The notes: generated by a model from the sequence alone, not told the origin. A stretch of 64,000 nucleotides of DNA from Pseudoalteromonas lipolytica (GCF_900116435.1 NZ_FPAZ01000018.1:25257-89256), one strand, 5' to 3'; positions 9,295-18,578 are shown, counted from the stretch's first letter. Numbers and translations are program-made.

Positions 9295-9756
9295 TTAGCT
9301 TTCACTCATGGCGATTATTTGTTGCCAATCATGCTCCGTGACGGGCATGACTGATAAACGCCCGCCTTTTTTTAGGGCTATGTCAGTGATGGCGTCATTT
9401 GCTTTTATCGCTTGTAAGCTCACTAGTTTGTTAAGGTGCGCTTTATAAGTAACATCAACGACAAACCAACGTGGGTTTTCTGCTGTGGCCTTCGCATCAT
9501 AGTAGTCACTGCTTAAATCAAATTGCGTTGGATCGGCATAGGCTTCACGTGTTATTTCGCCAATGCCCGCAACGCCTCCATGTTTACAGCTTGAGTGATA
9601 AATCATCACTAAATCCCCTGCTTTTATGCCATCACGCATAAAGTTACGGGCTTGATAATTACGTACACCATCCCACATTGAGGTTTGCTTTGGCGCGTTT
9701 TTTAAATCATTGATTGAAAACGCATCAGGTTCGGTTTTAAAAAGCCAATAAGCCAT
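9295..9756 (-). CDS. EVE domain-containing protein
   Basis: A 153-residue protein that is one EVE domain from end to end: MAYWLFKTEPDAFS start, WDGVRNYQARNFMR, GDLVMIYHSSC and GIGEI are family hallmarks. EVE domains share the PUA-like fold and are thought to read modified bases in DNA or RNA; bacterial members of this length are widespread and poorly defined. It is monocistronic with its own terminator and divergent from tesB. Confidence 0.9.
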   Translation of the reverse strand: MAYWLFKTEPDAFSINDLKNAPKQTSMWDGVRNYQARNFMRDGIKAGDLVMIYHSSCKHGGVAGIGEITREAYADPTQFDLSSDYYDAKATAENPRWFVVDVTYKAHLNKLVSLQAIKANDAITDIALKKGGRLSVMPVTEHDWQQIIAMSES

Positions 9757-9835
9757 AATTAGGTGCCCTTACAAAGATTTACTTCCAATTAGTCTATAGT
9801 ATCATTAAACGCTTGTCGGGATTGAGGATAAATAA

Positions 9836-10693
9836 ATGAGCCAAGTATTAGATGATTTACTGTCGTTGCTATCGTTAGAAGAAATTGAGCAAGGCTTGTA
9901 TCGAGGGCAAAGCCAAGATTTAGGGTTTCGTGCTGTATTCGGTGGTCAAGTTATGGGGCAAGCTTTGTCGGCTGCCAAAGAAACGTTACCAGAAGGGCGC
10001 ATTGTCCATTCTTTGCATTCCTATTTTTTACGCCCTGGTGATGCCGAAAAACCAATCATTTATGACGTCGAAAATATTCGTGATGGTAAAAGTTTTAGTA
10101 CGCGTCGCGTGAAAGCGATTCAATATGGCAAACCTATTTTTTATATGACAGCGTCATTTCAAGGGGAAGAAGAGGGGCTGTCGCATCAAGCCCATATGCC
10201 AGATGTGCCGCAGCCTGAAGAACTTAAGTCATCGCTTGAATTTTACCAAGCGAATGCTGAGCATATACCCGAGGTGATCCGCAATAAATTTATTCGTGAG
10301 GTGCCGATTGAAATGCGCCCAGTCACGTTTCATAATCCATTTAAACCTCAGGTAATGGAACCTGTTAAGCACATTTGGTTTAAAGCCAATGGCGAGATGC
10401 CAGATGACCAACGCATTCATAATTATTTATTGGCGTATGCATCGGACTTTGAATTTTTACCCACGGCTTTACAACCGCACGGCGTGTCGTTTATGCAACC
10501 TAATATGCAAGTGGCGACAATTGACCATGCGATGTGGTTTCATCGTCCGTTTAGGCTTGATGATTGGATTTTATATTCGATTGATAGCCCAAGTGCGAGC
10601 TCGGGAAGGGGTTTGGTGAGAGGGCAGTTCTTTGACCGTCAAGGCAACTTAGTTGCCTCAACGATCCAAGAAGGGGTGATGCGCCAGCGCTAA
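9836..10693 (+). CDS. tesB: Acyl-CoA thioesterase II
   Basis: A 285-residue double hot-dog protein. The start LLSLLSLEEIEQGLYRGQSQ and stretches such as FGGQVMGQAL, HSLHSYFLRPGD and YASDFEFLPTALQPHG match TesB. It hydrolyses medium to long acyl-CoA to free acid and CoA in the cytosol. Length equals E. coli TesB (286). The catalytic Asp lies in the YASDF segment. The stop overlaps the convergent plsB stop by 4 bases, which leaves no room for a terminator between them. Confidence 0.95.
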   Translation: MSQVLDDLLSLLSLEEIEQGLYRGQSQDLGFRAVFGGQVMGQALSAAKETLPEGRIVHSLHSYFLRPGDAEKPIIYDVENIRDGKSFSTRRVKAIQYGKPIFYMTASFQGEEEGLSHQAHMPDVPQPEELKSSLEFYQANAEHIPEVIRNKFIREVPIEMRPVTFHNPFKPQVMEPVKHIWFKANGEMPDDQRIHNYLLAYASDFEFLPTALQPHGVSFMQPNMQVATIDHAMWFHRPFRLDDWILYSIDSPSASSGRGLVRGQFFDRQGNLVASTIQEGVMRQR

Positions 10694-13140
10694 TCCTTTG
10701 AGTGCGTAGCTTGGCTTTGCACTATGTCATCAATTGACTGCCAGACACGTGCTGGCAGCAATGCTTTTAGATACATATATACTTCACAAAGTGCATTACT
10801 ACCGGTAAAACCGTGCTCTGTTTCGGTAATTAACTTTTGCTCACGTAAGCTTGAAATAAACCCGATAAGTACTTTTTTATCAAAAAACTCAGGGGTTTTA
10901 ATGCCATGCAGCGTGCCTAAACGCTCTGCTAATACTTGGCTTTCGTGCTCAAGCTCTTCTCGCTCAATCCCCTTGCTGGTTTGAATAAAGCCAACCACGA
11001 TTGCATAACGCTGCAAGGTTAAGCTCAAGGCTCGCCCTAGCATTTCGAGTTTTGCTAAGCAGTCGTTGCTATTTGTCACTTTGATATTATTGCCATCGAT
11101 TTCAATTAAGTCTTGATCAACAAAGCTGGCAAGAACGCGAGTAATGTAGTTTTCATCTAACTCATGTAAGAACCACTCTTTGGCAAATAGCGGGTAAAAG
11201 CGTGTAATCACGGCTTGGCAATCAGCCAGAGTCGTTTTGTGTGTTTTAAATAAATGCAGTGCCAGTAAGCTGGGAACAGCGAACAAGTGCAACACATTAT
11301 TACGATAATAGTTAAACAGCGTTTTTTCTTTATCGTTAATTGCAATGATTTCGCCAAATTCGTCGCTGATCACATCAAATTTATTCAGTTTCAATGCATG
11401 CTCTAACAGCTGCTCTGCGCTTTCATTGGGGGTGGTCACTTTGTCGCTATAGCTTGCACTACGTTGCAGGTGCAAGTAGAACTCAAGTTGGGCAATCAGT
11501 TTGGGTTTACTCAGCGCATGTTTATCGTTAACCAGTAAGATCATCGCTAACAAATTCACCGCATTAAGCGCCGCAGCGCTATTGATATTAACCATCACTT
11601 TGTCTGCAAGATTAGCGACTTGTGAACCCAACCATTGTGGTTTTTGTACATCTGTTGGGTGAATCGATTCACGCCAATCAGGTTGCTGCTCATTAAGGTA
11701 TTGGTTTATCGAAATGGGGTCGCCAAAGTTTAAGTAGCCACGGCCATAGTTTTTAAGGTTTTTAATGGCCTTAAAAATCCCTAATACAGATTCGCCTTTT
11801 TTGTCGTTACCTGCCAGCTCTTTTAAATACGTATTAATCTCCATTACGTGCTCATAACCAATGTAAACGGGCACAATCGAAATAGGGCGATCGATGCCGC
11901 GCAGCATCGCTTGCAATGTCATTGCTAACATACCCGTTTTAGGTGGTAATAAACGACCTGTACGACTGCGACCACCTTCTGTATAAAACTTTACTGAGTA
12001 GCCTTTAATGAATAACTGGCTTAGGTACTCTTTAAATACAGAGGAGTACAATTTATTGCCCGCGAATGAGCGACGAATGAAAAATGCACCACTGCGGCGG
12101 AATACGCCACCTGCAGGGAAAAAGTTTAAGTTGATGCCCGCTGCAATGTGCGGCGGTACTAAGCCTAAATGGTAAATCGAATAGGTCAGTAATAAGTAAT
12201 CCATATGCGAGCGGTGACAAGGCATATAGATAATCTCGTGGCCTTTGTCGGTTAGCTCATGGACTTGCTCAGAAAATTTAATATCGATGCCGTTATACAA
12301 CTTATTCCACAGCCACGTCAAAATACGATCGGCAACACGAATAGTCGCGTCACTGTAGTTAGCAGCGATCTCGTCTAATAATTTAAGCGCATTTTGACGC
12401 GCTTCATTTTGGCTAATGTTTTTTTCTTTCGCCTCAACTTGAATGGCTTTTTTGATGGTTGGCGAGGCAAGCAGCGAATTAAACAACTGCTCACGTGAGG
12501 GCATTTTTGGCCCGGTAGCTGCCAGTTTCTGACGACGGAAGTGCACACGAGCAACACGTAGCAATTTATGTGGCAGTTCATCAACATCGGCTTTTTCGTT
12601 TACCAAGAGCGATAAGTCGAGCGGTTGGCTAAAGCGAATAAAGTTGTCACGACCTGAAAACAAAATGACAAAGAACTTACGAAACCAGCTTGGCGTAAGT
12701 GAGTGTGATACCAATGTACCTAAACCTGGCTTTTCTTTTCCTGGGTTACGACCCCATAAAATAGTAACCGGGATAACCTGTACGTTTTTCTCACCTGAGT
12801 GCATTAGGTGGTCAATAATGTGTTTGCCTTGGTGAAGTGCATTACTGGGTTTACTTTTATTACCAAACAGAGGCGGCGGGTTTTGAATACCAATAAAACG
12901 ATCAAGCTCTTTATTGCCCAAAAGCTGCTCTTCTGTTGGACTTGGTAAGCCGTATTTTTTACACACGCGTGCGAGTGCCGCTAAATCAGAACGCGCATTG
13001 AGTCTAACAATATAAAAAGTCGGTTTGGCGGGGTTTAGGTTATATTGCTCAATCGGGTTTTCTGGCAAGACCTTACTTTTAACAAATAAGCGGTTCATAC
13101 CGGCAGAAATGATATTTAAACAACGATTAATGATACGCAT
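10690..13140 (-). CDS. plsB: Glycerol-3-phosphate 1-O-acyltransferase PlsB
   Basis: An 816-residue peripheral inner membrane enzyme that adds the first acyl chain to sn-glycerol-3-phosphate. The acyltransferase motif H-x4-D is in CHRSHMDYLL (His near residue 309), followed by the FFIRRSF and YTEGGRSRTGR motifs. E. coli PlsB has 807 residues. ATG at 13140 (MRIINRCLN) was chosen; GGTGAG lies just upstream. An in-frame TTG at 13200 would add 20 residues with no ribosome binding site. The gene is divergent from the S10 operon. Confidence 0.95.
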   Translation of the reverse strand: MRIINRCLNIISAGMNRLFVKSKVLPENPIEQYNLNPAKPTFYIVRLNARSDLAALARVCKKYGLPSPTEEQLLGNKELDRFIGIQNPPPLFGNKSKPSNALHQGKHIIDHLMHSGEKNVQVIPVTILWGRNPGKEKPGLGTLVSHSLTPSWFRKFFVILFSGRDNFIRFSQPLDLSLLVNEKADVDELPHKLLRVARVHFRRQKLAATGPKMPSREQLFNSLLASPTIKKAIQVEAKEKNISQNEARQNALKLLDEIAANYSDATIRVADRILTWLWNKLYNGIDIKFSEQVHELTDKGHEIIYMPCHRSHMDYLLLTYSIYHLGLVPPHIAAGINLNFFPAGGVFRRSGAFFIRRSFAGNKLYSSVFKEYLSQLFIKGYSVKFYTEGGRSRTGRLLPPKTGMLAMTLQAMLRGIDRPISIVPVYIGYEHVMEINTYLKELAGNDKKGESVLGIFKAIKNLKNYGRGYLNFGDPISINQYLNEQQPDWRESIHPTDVQKPQWLGSQVANLADKVMVNINSAAALNAVNLLAMILLVNDKHALSKPKLIAQLEFYLHLQRSASYSDKVTTPNESAEQLLEHALKLNKFDVISDEFGEIIAINDKEKTLFNYYRNNVLHLFAVPSLLALHLFKTHKTTLADCQAVITRFYPLFAKEWFLHELDENYITRVLASFVDQDLIEIDGNNIKVTNSNDCLAKLEMLGRALSLTLQRYAIVVGFIQTSKGIEREELEHESQVLAERLGTLHGIKTPEFFDKKVLIGFISSLREQKLITETEHGFTGSNALCEVYMYLKALLPARVWQSIDDIVQSQATHSKD

Positions 13141-13342
13141 TAACTCACCAAAGTAATTAAGAGTAATAATAGAAACAAAAAAAGCGCCATAGAATAGCAA
13201 TTATTAACTGGACTGACCATTGCCATAGTGTGGCTTTTGGGTTTATTCAAATTAACTATAGTAAAGCAAAGACATAGCTTAACTGAATTTAACTGAAATA
13301 TTATACAAAGCAGACTTTATTCGTTTTAATCCTAAAAAGTTG

Positions 13343-13370
13343 TTGCATTTATCACCAATCTCACTATAAT
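13343..13370 (+). promoter_or_regulatory. Sigma-70 promoter of the S10 operon
   Basis: TTGCAT at 13343-13348 and a perfect TATAAT at 13365-13370 with a 16-base spacer. Transcription would begin near 13377, giving a leader of about 180 bases before rpsJ. Confidence 0.75.
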
Positions 13371-13376
13371 ACGCAG

Positions 13377-13559
13377 GCTTTCAAAATTCCCTCGGGAACT
13401 TGGAAGGAACATTAAGCTTGGATTTCAAGCTAATAAAACAGGAACTCCGATTTGGAGTTCAACGTAGATATAAGAGAACAGCCGACATCTTAGTTAGTAA
13501 GATTGTTTCGGTCGTTTTTTTATGCTCTTTTTAAATGCTCTTTATATTGAGGTTTAAGA
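13377..13559 (+). promoter_or_regulatory. S10 operon leader with attenuator-like hairpin
   Basis: The untranslated leader holds several hairpins, including a perfect GAACTCC/GGAGTTC stem at about 13442-13460. Last is a terminator-like hairpin at 13481-13511 (CCGA-x-ATCTTA, loop GTTAG, TAAGAT, TCGG) followed by a run of seven T (13515-13521). In E. coli the S10 leader ends in a comparable hairpin where L4 causes attenuation and translational repression. The same mechanism is inferred here from position and shape. The rpsJ ribosome binding site GAGG follows. Confidence 0.7.
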
Positions 13560-13871
13560 ATGTCAAATCAACGCATTCGTATTCGCCTAAAAGCTTTTGA
13601 CCACCGTTTGATTGACCAATCAACGGCGGAAATCGTGGAAACTGCGAAACGCACTGGCGCACAAGTACGTGGTCCAATCCCACTACCTACACGCTTTGAA
13701 CGTTTTACTGTACTAACTTCACCGCACGTTAACAAAGACGCGCGTGATCAGTACGAAATCCGCACCCATAAACGTCTGATCGACATCGTAGAACCAACTG
13801 ACAAGACTGTTGACGCGCTTATGCGTTTAGATCTTGCTGCTGGTGTTGATGTTCAAATCAGCCTGGGTTAA
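13560..13871 (+). CDS. rpsJ: 30S ribosomal protein S10
   Basis: A 103-residue protein with the typical start QRIRIRLKAFDHRLIDQST and the loop segment GPIPLPTRFERFTVL. S10 is part of the 30S head and, as NusE, joins the antitermination complex. It is the first gene of the operon, matching E. coli length exactly. TGAGG lies 9 bases before the ATG. Codon use is strongly biased, as in the rest of the operon. Confidence 0.99.
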   Translation: MSNQRIRIRLKAFDHRLIDQSTAEIVETAKRTGAQVRGPIPLPTRFERFTVLTSPHVNKDARDQYEIRTHKRLIDIVEPTDKTVDALMRLDLAAGVDVQISLG

Positions 13872-13898
13872 TCGGAAGATTAGAGAGGTTTTAGGAAA

Positions 13899-14534
13899 AT
13901 GGCATTAGGTCTAGTCGGTCGTAAAGTGGGTATGACACGTATCTTCACTGAAGATGGTGTATCTATCCCTGTGACAGTTATCGAAGCGACTCCTAACCGT
14001 ATTGCTCAGATCAAATCTGAAGCAACAGACGGTTATAACGCGCTTCAAGTAACCGCAGGCACTAAAAAAGCAAGCCGTGTAAACAAAGCTGCAGCGGGTC
14101 ACTTCGCTAAAGCAGGTGTTGAAGCGGGTCGCGGTCTGTGGGAATTCCGCCTAAATGGTGGTGAAGGCGATTTTGAAGTAGGCGCTGAGCTTACTGTTGA
14201 ATTATTCAACGAAATCAACAAAGTTGACGTAACCGGTACTTCTAAAGGTAAAGGTTTCCAAGGTGGTGTTAAGCGCTGGAATTTCAGCATGCAAGACGCG
14301 ACTCACGGTAACTCTCTATCTCACCGTGCTCCTGGTTCAATCGGTCAAAACCAATCACCTGGTAAGGTGTTTAAAGGTAAGAAAATGGCCGGTCACATGG
14401 GTGCTGAGCGTGTAACGACTCAAAACTTAGAACTAGTTCGCGTTGACGCTGAGCGTAACTTGCTTTTAGTTAAAGGTGCAGTACCTGGCGCTATCGGCGG
14501 TGACGTTATCGTTAAACCAGCTGTTAAAGCATAA
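13899..14534 (+). CDS. rplC: 50S ribosomal protein L3
   Basis: A 211-residue protein with start MALGLVGRKVGMTRIFTEDG and the signature FSMQDATHGNSLSHRAPGSIGQ, the glutamine-containing loop that is methylated by PrmB in E. coli. L3 is an early assembly protein of the large subunit near the peptidyl transferase centre. It follows rpsJ by 27 bases with its own AGAGG site. Confidence 0.99.
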   Translation: MALGLVGRKVGMTRIFTEDGVSIPVTVIEATPNRIAQIKSEATDGYNALQVTAGTKKASRVNKAAAGHFAKAGVEAGRGLWEFRLNGGEGDFEVGAELTVELFNEINKVDVTGTSKGKGFQGGVKRWNFSMQDATHGNSLSHRAPGSIGQNQSPGKVFKGKKMAGHMGAERVTTQNLELVRVDAERNLLLVKGAVPGAIGGDVIVKPAVKA

Positions 14535-14551
14535 GTCCTGGAGATTTAGTG

Positions 14552-15157
14552 ATGGAATTAGCAATTAAAGACGCTTCTGGCGCTCTTGAAGTTTCTGAAG
14601 CTACTTTTGGACGTGAGTTTAACGAAGCATTAGTACACCAAGTAGTTGTTGCTTACGCAGCAGGTGCTCGTCAAGGTACTCGTGCTCAGAAGACACGTTC
14701 TGAAGTAAGCGGTGGTGGTAAAAAACCATGGGCTCAAAAAGGTACTGGCCGTGCACGTGCTGGTACAATCCGTAGCCCAATTTGGCGTTCAGGTGGCGTT
14801 AGCTTCGCAGCTAAACCACAAGATCATAGCCAAAAAGTAAACCGTAAAATGTACCGCGGTGCGATCAAAAGCATCTTATCTGAATTAGTTCGTCAAGAGC
14901 GTTTAATCGTTGTTGAGCAGTTTGGTCTTGAAGCACCAAAAACTAAAGAACTAGTTGCTAAGCTTAAAGAACTTGAGCTTAAAGATGTTCTTATCGTGAC
15001 TGAAGAAGTAGATGAGAATCTATTCTTATCGGCACGTAACCTGTACAAGGTTGACACGCGTGATGTAGCTGGTATCGATCCTGTAAGCCTAATCGCTTTC
15101 GATAAGGTACTTATTACAGCTGCTGCTGTTAAGCAACTTGAGGAGGCGCTAGCATGA
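14552..15157 (+). CDS. rplD: 50S ribosomal protein L4
   Basis: A 201-residue protein, the same length as E. coli L4, with the conserved loop SEVSGGGKKPWAQKGTGRAR. L4 lines the exit tunnel and in E. coli also represses the S10 operon by binding its leader. ATG at 14552 was preferred over the GTG directly before it because it gives the family length and an 8-base distance from GGAG. The stop overlaps rplW by 4 bases (ATGA). Confidence 0.98.
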   Translation: MELAIKDASGALEVSEATFGREFNEALVHQVVVAYAAGARQGTRAQKTRSEVSGGGKKPWAQKGTGRARAGTIRSPIWRSGGVSFAAKPQDHSQKVNRKMYRGAIKSILSELVRQERLIVVEQFGLEAPKTKELVAKLKELELKDVLIVTEEVDENLFLSARNLYKVDTRDVAGIDPVSLIAFDKVLITAAAVKQLEEALA

Positions 15158-15456
15158 TCCGTGAAGAACGTCTTTTAAAAGTGATCCTTGCTCCACATAT
15201 CTCTGAAAAAAGCACTATCGCTGCTGAAGAAAACAACACGATTGTTTTCAAAGTAGCTAAAGATGCAACTAAAGCTGAAGTTCAAGCTGCAGTTGAGAAG
15301 CTTTTTGAAGTAGAAGTAACTGGTGTTCGCACACTAAACGTTAAGGGTAAAACAAAACGTACTGGCATGCGTTTCGGTCGTCGTTCAGACTGGAAGAAAG
15401 CTTACGTTACTCTTAAAGAAGGTAGCGAGCTAGACTTTGTCGGCGGCGCCGAGTAA
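15154..15456 (+). CDS. rplW: 50S ribosomal protein L23
   Basis: A 100-residue protein with the family pattern EERLLKVILAPHISEKST and NVKGKTKRTGMRFGRRSDWKKA. L23 sits at the tunnel exit and docks trigger factor and SRP. It overlaps the rplD stop by four bases and its site (GAGG) lies within rplD, so the two are translationally coupled. Confidence 0.99.
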   Translation: MIREERLLKVILAPHISEKSTIAAEENNTIVFKVAKDATKAEVQAAVEKLFEVEVTGVRTLNVKGKTKRTGMRFGRRSDWKKAYVTLKEGSELDFVGGAE

Positions 15457-15473
15457 TAAGGGGAGTTAGAATT

Positions 15474-16298
15474 ATGGCACTTCAAAAGTGTAAACCAACT
15501 TCTGCGGGTCGTCGTCACCTGGTTAAAGTGGTTAACCCTGATCTTCATAAGGGTAAACCTTACGCACCACTACTAGAGAAAAACTCTAAGTCTGGTGGTC
15601 GTAATAACAAAGGTCGTATCACGGTTCGTCACATCGGTGGTGGTCATAAGCATCATTACCGTGTAATCGACTTTAAACGCACTAAAGATGGCATTCCAGC
15701 TGTTGTTGAGCGTCTAGAGTATGATCCAAACCGTAGCGCAAACATCGCTCTTGTATTATATGCAGACGGTGAGCGTCGTTACATTATTGCACCTAAAGGC
15801 TTAAAAGCTGGTGATTCAATCCAGTCTGGTGTTGATGCACCAATCAAAGCTGGTAACACATTACCAATGCGTAACATGCCTGTAGGTTCGACTGTTCACA
15901 ACGTAGAATTAAAACCAGGTAAAGGTGCTCAAATCGCACGTTCTGCTGGTGCATACGTTCAAATCCTTGCACGTGAAGGTCAATACGTTACTCTACGTCT
16001 TCGTTCTGGCGAAGTTCGTAAAGTTCCAGCTGACTGTCGCGCAACACTTGGTGAAGTAGGCAATGCTGAGCATATGCTTCGTTCACTAGGTAAAGCTGGT
16101 GCAAATCGCTGGCGTGGTATCCGTCCGACAGTTCGTGGTGTTGCCATGAACCCGGTAGATCACCCGCACGGTGGTGGTGAAGGTCGTACATCTGGTGGTC
16201 GTCATCCTGTGTCTCCATGGGGTAAACCGACTAAAGGTGCTAAGACACGTAAGAACAAGCGTACTGATAAATTTATCGTACGTCGTCGTACTAAATAA
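15474..16298 (+). CDS. rplB: 50S ribosomal protein L2
   Basis: A 274-residue protein close to the usual 273. The C-terminal segment MNPVDHPHGGGEGR contains the conserved histidine required for peptidyl transferase centre formation, and the basic tail is intact. L2 binds the 23S rRNA core. GGGAG precedes the ATG by 8 bases. Confidence 0.99.
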   Translation: MALQKCKPTSAGRRHLVKVVNPDLHKGKPYAPLLEKNSKSGGRNNKGRITVRHIGGGHKHHYRVIDFKRTKDGIPAVVERLEYDPNRSANIALVLYADGERRYIIAPKGLKAGDSIQSGVDAPIKAGNTLPMRNMPVGSTVHNVELKPGKGAQIARSAGAYVQILAREGQYVTLRLRSGEVRKVPADCRATLGEVGNAEHMLRSLGKAGANRWRGIRPTVRGVAMNPVDHPHGGGEGRTSGGRHPVSPWGKPTKGAKTRKNKRTDKFIVRRRTK

Positions 16299-16314
16299 TA
16301 GTTGAGGAATAGCC

Positions 16315-16593
16315 ATGCCACGTTCTCTCAAGAAAGGTCCTTTTATTGACCTACACTTGCTGAAGAAGGTAGAGAAAGCGTTGGAAAGCGGTGACAAGAA
16401 GCCAATTAAAACTTGGAGCCGTCGTTCAATGATCATACCTAACATGATCGGATTGACCATCGCTGTCCATAATGGTCGTCAGCACGTTCCTGTGTTTATC
16501 ACAGACGAAATGATCGGTCACAAACTAGGTGAATTTGCACCAACTCGCACTTACCGCGGTCACGCTGCGGATAAGAAAGCGAAGAAACGTTAA
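16315..16593 (+). CDS. rpsS: 30S ribosomal protein S19
   Basis: A 92-residue protein with start MPRSLKKGPFIDLHLLKKVE and the segment SRRSMIIPNMIGLTIAVHNG. S19 pairs with S13 in the 30S head near the A site. Same length as E. coli S19 and in the canonical operon position. Confidence 0.99.
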   Translation: MPRSLKKGPFIDLHLLKKVEKALESGDKKPIKTWSRRSMIIPNMIGLTIAVHNGRQHVPVFITDEMIGHKLGEFAPTRTYRGHAADKKAKKR

Positions 16594-16607
16594 GAGGAGA
16601 ATGATAA

Positions 16608-16940
16608 ATGCAAGCATTAGCTAAACATAAATTCGCCTCTGGTTCGGCGCAAAAAGCACGTCTAGTTGCAGATCAGATCCGCGGACTTCCGGTTGATCGC
16701 GCTCTAGAAATCCTGGCGTACAGCCCTAAAAAAGCGGCTGTATTAGTTAAGAAAGTACTTGAGTCTGCTATTGCTAACGCAGAGCATAACGAAGGTGCTG
16801 ACATTGATGAGCTTCGTGTAACTACGATCTTTGTGGACGATGGTCCAACAATGAAGCGTATTATGCCACGTGCTAAAGGACGCGCAGACCGCATCCTTAA
16901 GCGTACAAGCCACATCACTGTTGTGGTTTCAGATAGCTAG
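16608..16940 (+). CDS. rplV: 50S ribosomal protein L22
   Basis: A 110-residue protein with the conserved core SAQKARLVADQIRGL and the tunnel-loop region RIMPRAKGRADRILKRTSH, where macrolide-resistance changes map in other bacteria. The loop looks wild type. GAGGAG sits upstream of the ATG. Same length as E. coli L22. Confidence 0.99.
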   Translation: MQALAKHKFASGSAQKARLVADQIRGLPVDRALEILAYSPKKAAVLVKKVLESAIANAEHNEGADIDELRVTTIFVDDGPTMKRIMPRAKGRADRILKRTSHITVVVSDS

Positions 16941-16951
16941 GAGTATAAGTA

Positions 16952-17653
16952 ATGGGACAAAAAGTTCATCCTACTGGTATTCGCCTAGGTATCTCTAAAC
17001 CTTGGGTTTCTACCTGGTACGCGAATTCAAAAGATTTCTCTGATCAGCTTTTTGGCGATCACAAAGTACGTACATTCCTTACTAAGGAATTAAAAGCGGC
17101 TTCTGTGTCTAAAATCGTTATTGAGCGTCCAGCAAAATCTATCCGTGTAACAATTCACACAGCTCGTCCTGGTGTTGTTATCGGTAAAAAAGGCGAAGAC
17201 GTTGAAAAACTACGTCAAGCAGTAACTAAGATTGCAGGTGTTCCGGCTCAGATCAATATTTCTGAAGTTCGTAAGCCTGAACTTGATGCACAACTAGTAG
17301 CTGACGGTATTGCGTCACAACTAGAGCGTCGTGTTATGTTCCGTCGCGCTATGAAGCGTTCGGTACAAAACGCAATGCGTATTGGTGCAAAAGGTATCAA
17401 AGTTGAAGTTAGCGGTCGTCTTGGCGGTGCTGAGATCGCACGTTCAGAATGGTATCGTGAAGGTCGTGTACCTCTACATACTCTTCGTGCTGATATCGAC
17501 TACGCAACTTCTGAAGCCTTAACCACTTATGGTATCATTGGTGTTAAAGTTTGGATCTTCAAAGGCGAAGTTATTGGTGGTTTACCACTAGTACAAGAGC
17601 AAGAGAAGCCAGCTAAACGCGCGCCAAAGAAAGCCAAAAAAAGTGCTAAGTAG
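16952..17653 (+). CDS. rpsC: 30S ribosomal protein S3
   Basis: A 233-residue protein: MGQKVHPTGIRLGISKPW start, a KH domain with the GVVIGKKGEDVE loop, and the C-terminal half that forms the mRNA entry site. The tail is rich in Lys and Ala, as in relatives. Same length as E. coli S3. Confidence 0.99.
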   Translation: MGQKVHPTGIRLGISKPWVSTWYANSKDFSDQLFGDHKVRTFLTKELKAASVSKIVIERPAKSIRVTIHTARPGVVIGKKGEDVEKLRQAVTKIAGVPAQINISEVRKPELDAQLVADGIASQLERRVMFRRAMKRSVQNAMRIGAKGIKVEVSGRLGGAEIARSEWYREGRVPLHTLRADIDYATSEALTTYGIIGVKVWIFKGEVIGGLPLVQEQEKPAKRAPKKAKKSAK

Positions 17654-17665
17654 AGGTAGCGAGTA

Positions 17666-18079
17666 ATGTTACAGCCAAAACGTACAAAATTCCGTAAAAT
17701 GCACAAAGGCCGCAACCGTGGTTTAGCGCAAAACGGTAACAAAGTAAGCTTCGGTACTTTCGGTTTGAAAGCTACTGGTCGTGGCCGTATGACTGCTCGT
17801 CAAATCGAAGCAGCTCGTCGTGCTATGACACGTCACGTAAAGCGTCAAGGTAAAATCTGGATTCGTGTATTCCCAGATAAGCCAATTACGAACAAGCCAT
17901 TAGAAGTTCGTATGGGTAAAGGTAAAGGTTCTGTTGAGTATTGGGTTGCTGAAATTCAACCTGGTAAAGTACTTTACGAAATGGAAGGTGTTTCTGAAGA
18001 GCTTGCTCGTGAAGCGTTCAACCTTGCAGCACGTAAATTACCATTCACAACAACTTTCGTAACTCGGACGGTGATGTAA
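17666..18079 (+). CDS. rplP: 50S ribosomal protein L16
   Basis: A 137-residue protein with MLQPKRTKFRKMHKGRNRGL at the start and TARQIEAARRAMTRHVKRQG, including the Arg hydroxylated by YcfD-type oxygenases in some relatives. L16 helps position A-site tRNA. Its stop overlaps the rpmC start by one base (TAATG). Confidence 0.99.
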   Translation: MLQPKRTKFRKMHKGRNRGLAQNGNKVSFGTFGLKATGRGRMTARQIEAARRAMTRHVKRQGKIWIRVFPDKPITNKPLEVRMGKGKGSVEYWVAEIQPGKVLYEMEGVSEELAREAFNLAARKLPFTTTFVTRTVM

Positions 18080-18270
18080 TGAAAGCTAGCGAACTAAAAG
18101 ACAAAAGCGTAGAAGAGCTAAATGCTGAACTTCTAGGACTTCTTCGTGAGCAGTTCAACCTGCGCATGCAAGCAAGCACTGGTCAGTTAGCTCAAACACA
18201 CACGCTAAGAACAGTACGTCGCGATATCGCGCGTGTAAAAACAATTATTAACCAGAAGGCAGGTCAATAA
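18079..18270 (+). CDS. rpmC: 50S ribosomal protein L29
   Basis: A 63-residue helical hairpin protein with the family pattern MKASELKDKSVEELNAEL and REQFNLRMQASTGQL. It lies at the tunnel exit beside L23. It begins in the rplP stop and ends in the rpsQ start, each with a one-base overlap, so the three are coupled. Confidence 0.98.
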   Translation: MKASELKDKSVEELNAELLGLLREQFNLRMQASTGQLAQTHTLRTVRRDIARVKTIINQKAGQ

Positions 18271-18527
18271 TGAGCGATAAAATCCGTACTCTTCAAGGCC
18301 GTGTAATCAGCGACAAGATGGATAAATCTTTCACTGTTGCTATCGCACGTTACGTGAAGCACCCAATCTATGGGAAATTCATCAAACGTACGACTAAGTT
18401 ACACGTACATGACGAAAACAATACAGCTCAAGCTGGTGACGTAGTTACTATCCGTGAGTGTGCTCCTATTTCTAAGACTAAGTCTTGGACTTTAGTAGAC
18501 GTTGTTGAGCGTCCAAAGCAAGCTTAA
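18270..18527 (+). CDS. rpsQ: 30S ribosomal protein S17
   Basis: An 85-residue OB-fold protein with GRVISDKMDKSFTVAI and KHPIYGKFIKRTTKLHVHDE. It binds 16S rRNA early in assembly. It is the last gene of the operon, followed by a strong terminator. In E. coli rplN and the spc operon come next; here they do not. Confidence 0.99.
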   Translation: MSDKIRTLQGRVISDKMDKSFTVAIARYVKHPIYGKFIKRTTKLHVHDENNTAQAGDVVTIRECAPISKTKSWTLVDVVERPKQA

Positions 18528-18549
18528 TTTTTAATTAAGTTTACTTACT

Positions 18550-18578
18550 AAAAAACCCCGGCTTTGCTGGGGTTTTTT
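18550..18578 (+). terminator. Rho-independent terminator of the S10 operon
   Basis: Stem CCCCGGC/GCTGGGG with a TTT loop, flanked by A-run and T-run (18573-18578), 23 bases after rpsQ. Confidence 0.92.

Noticed and set aside
13141..13200. 20-residue N-terminal extension of PlsB from TTG
   Set aside because: No ribosome binding site and foreign to the family; ATG at 13140 fits.
16086..16460. Minus-strand 124-codon frame across rplB and rpsS
   Set aside because: Antisense to highly biased ribosomal genes, no ribosome binding site, not protein-like.
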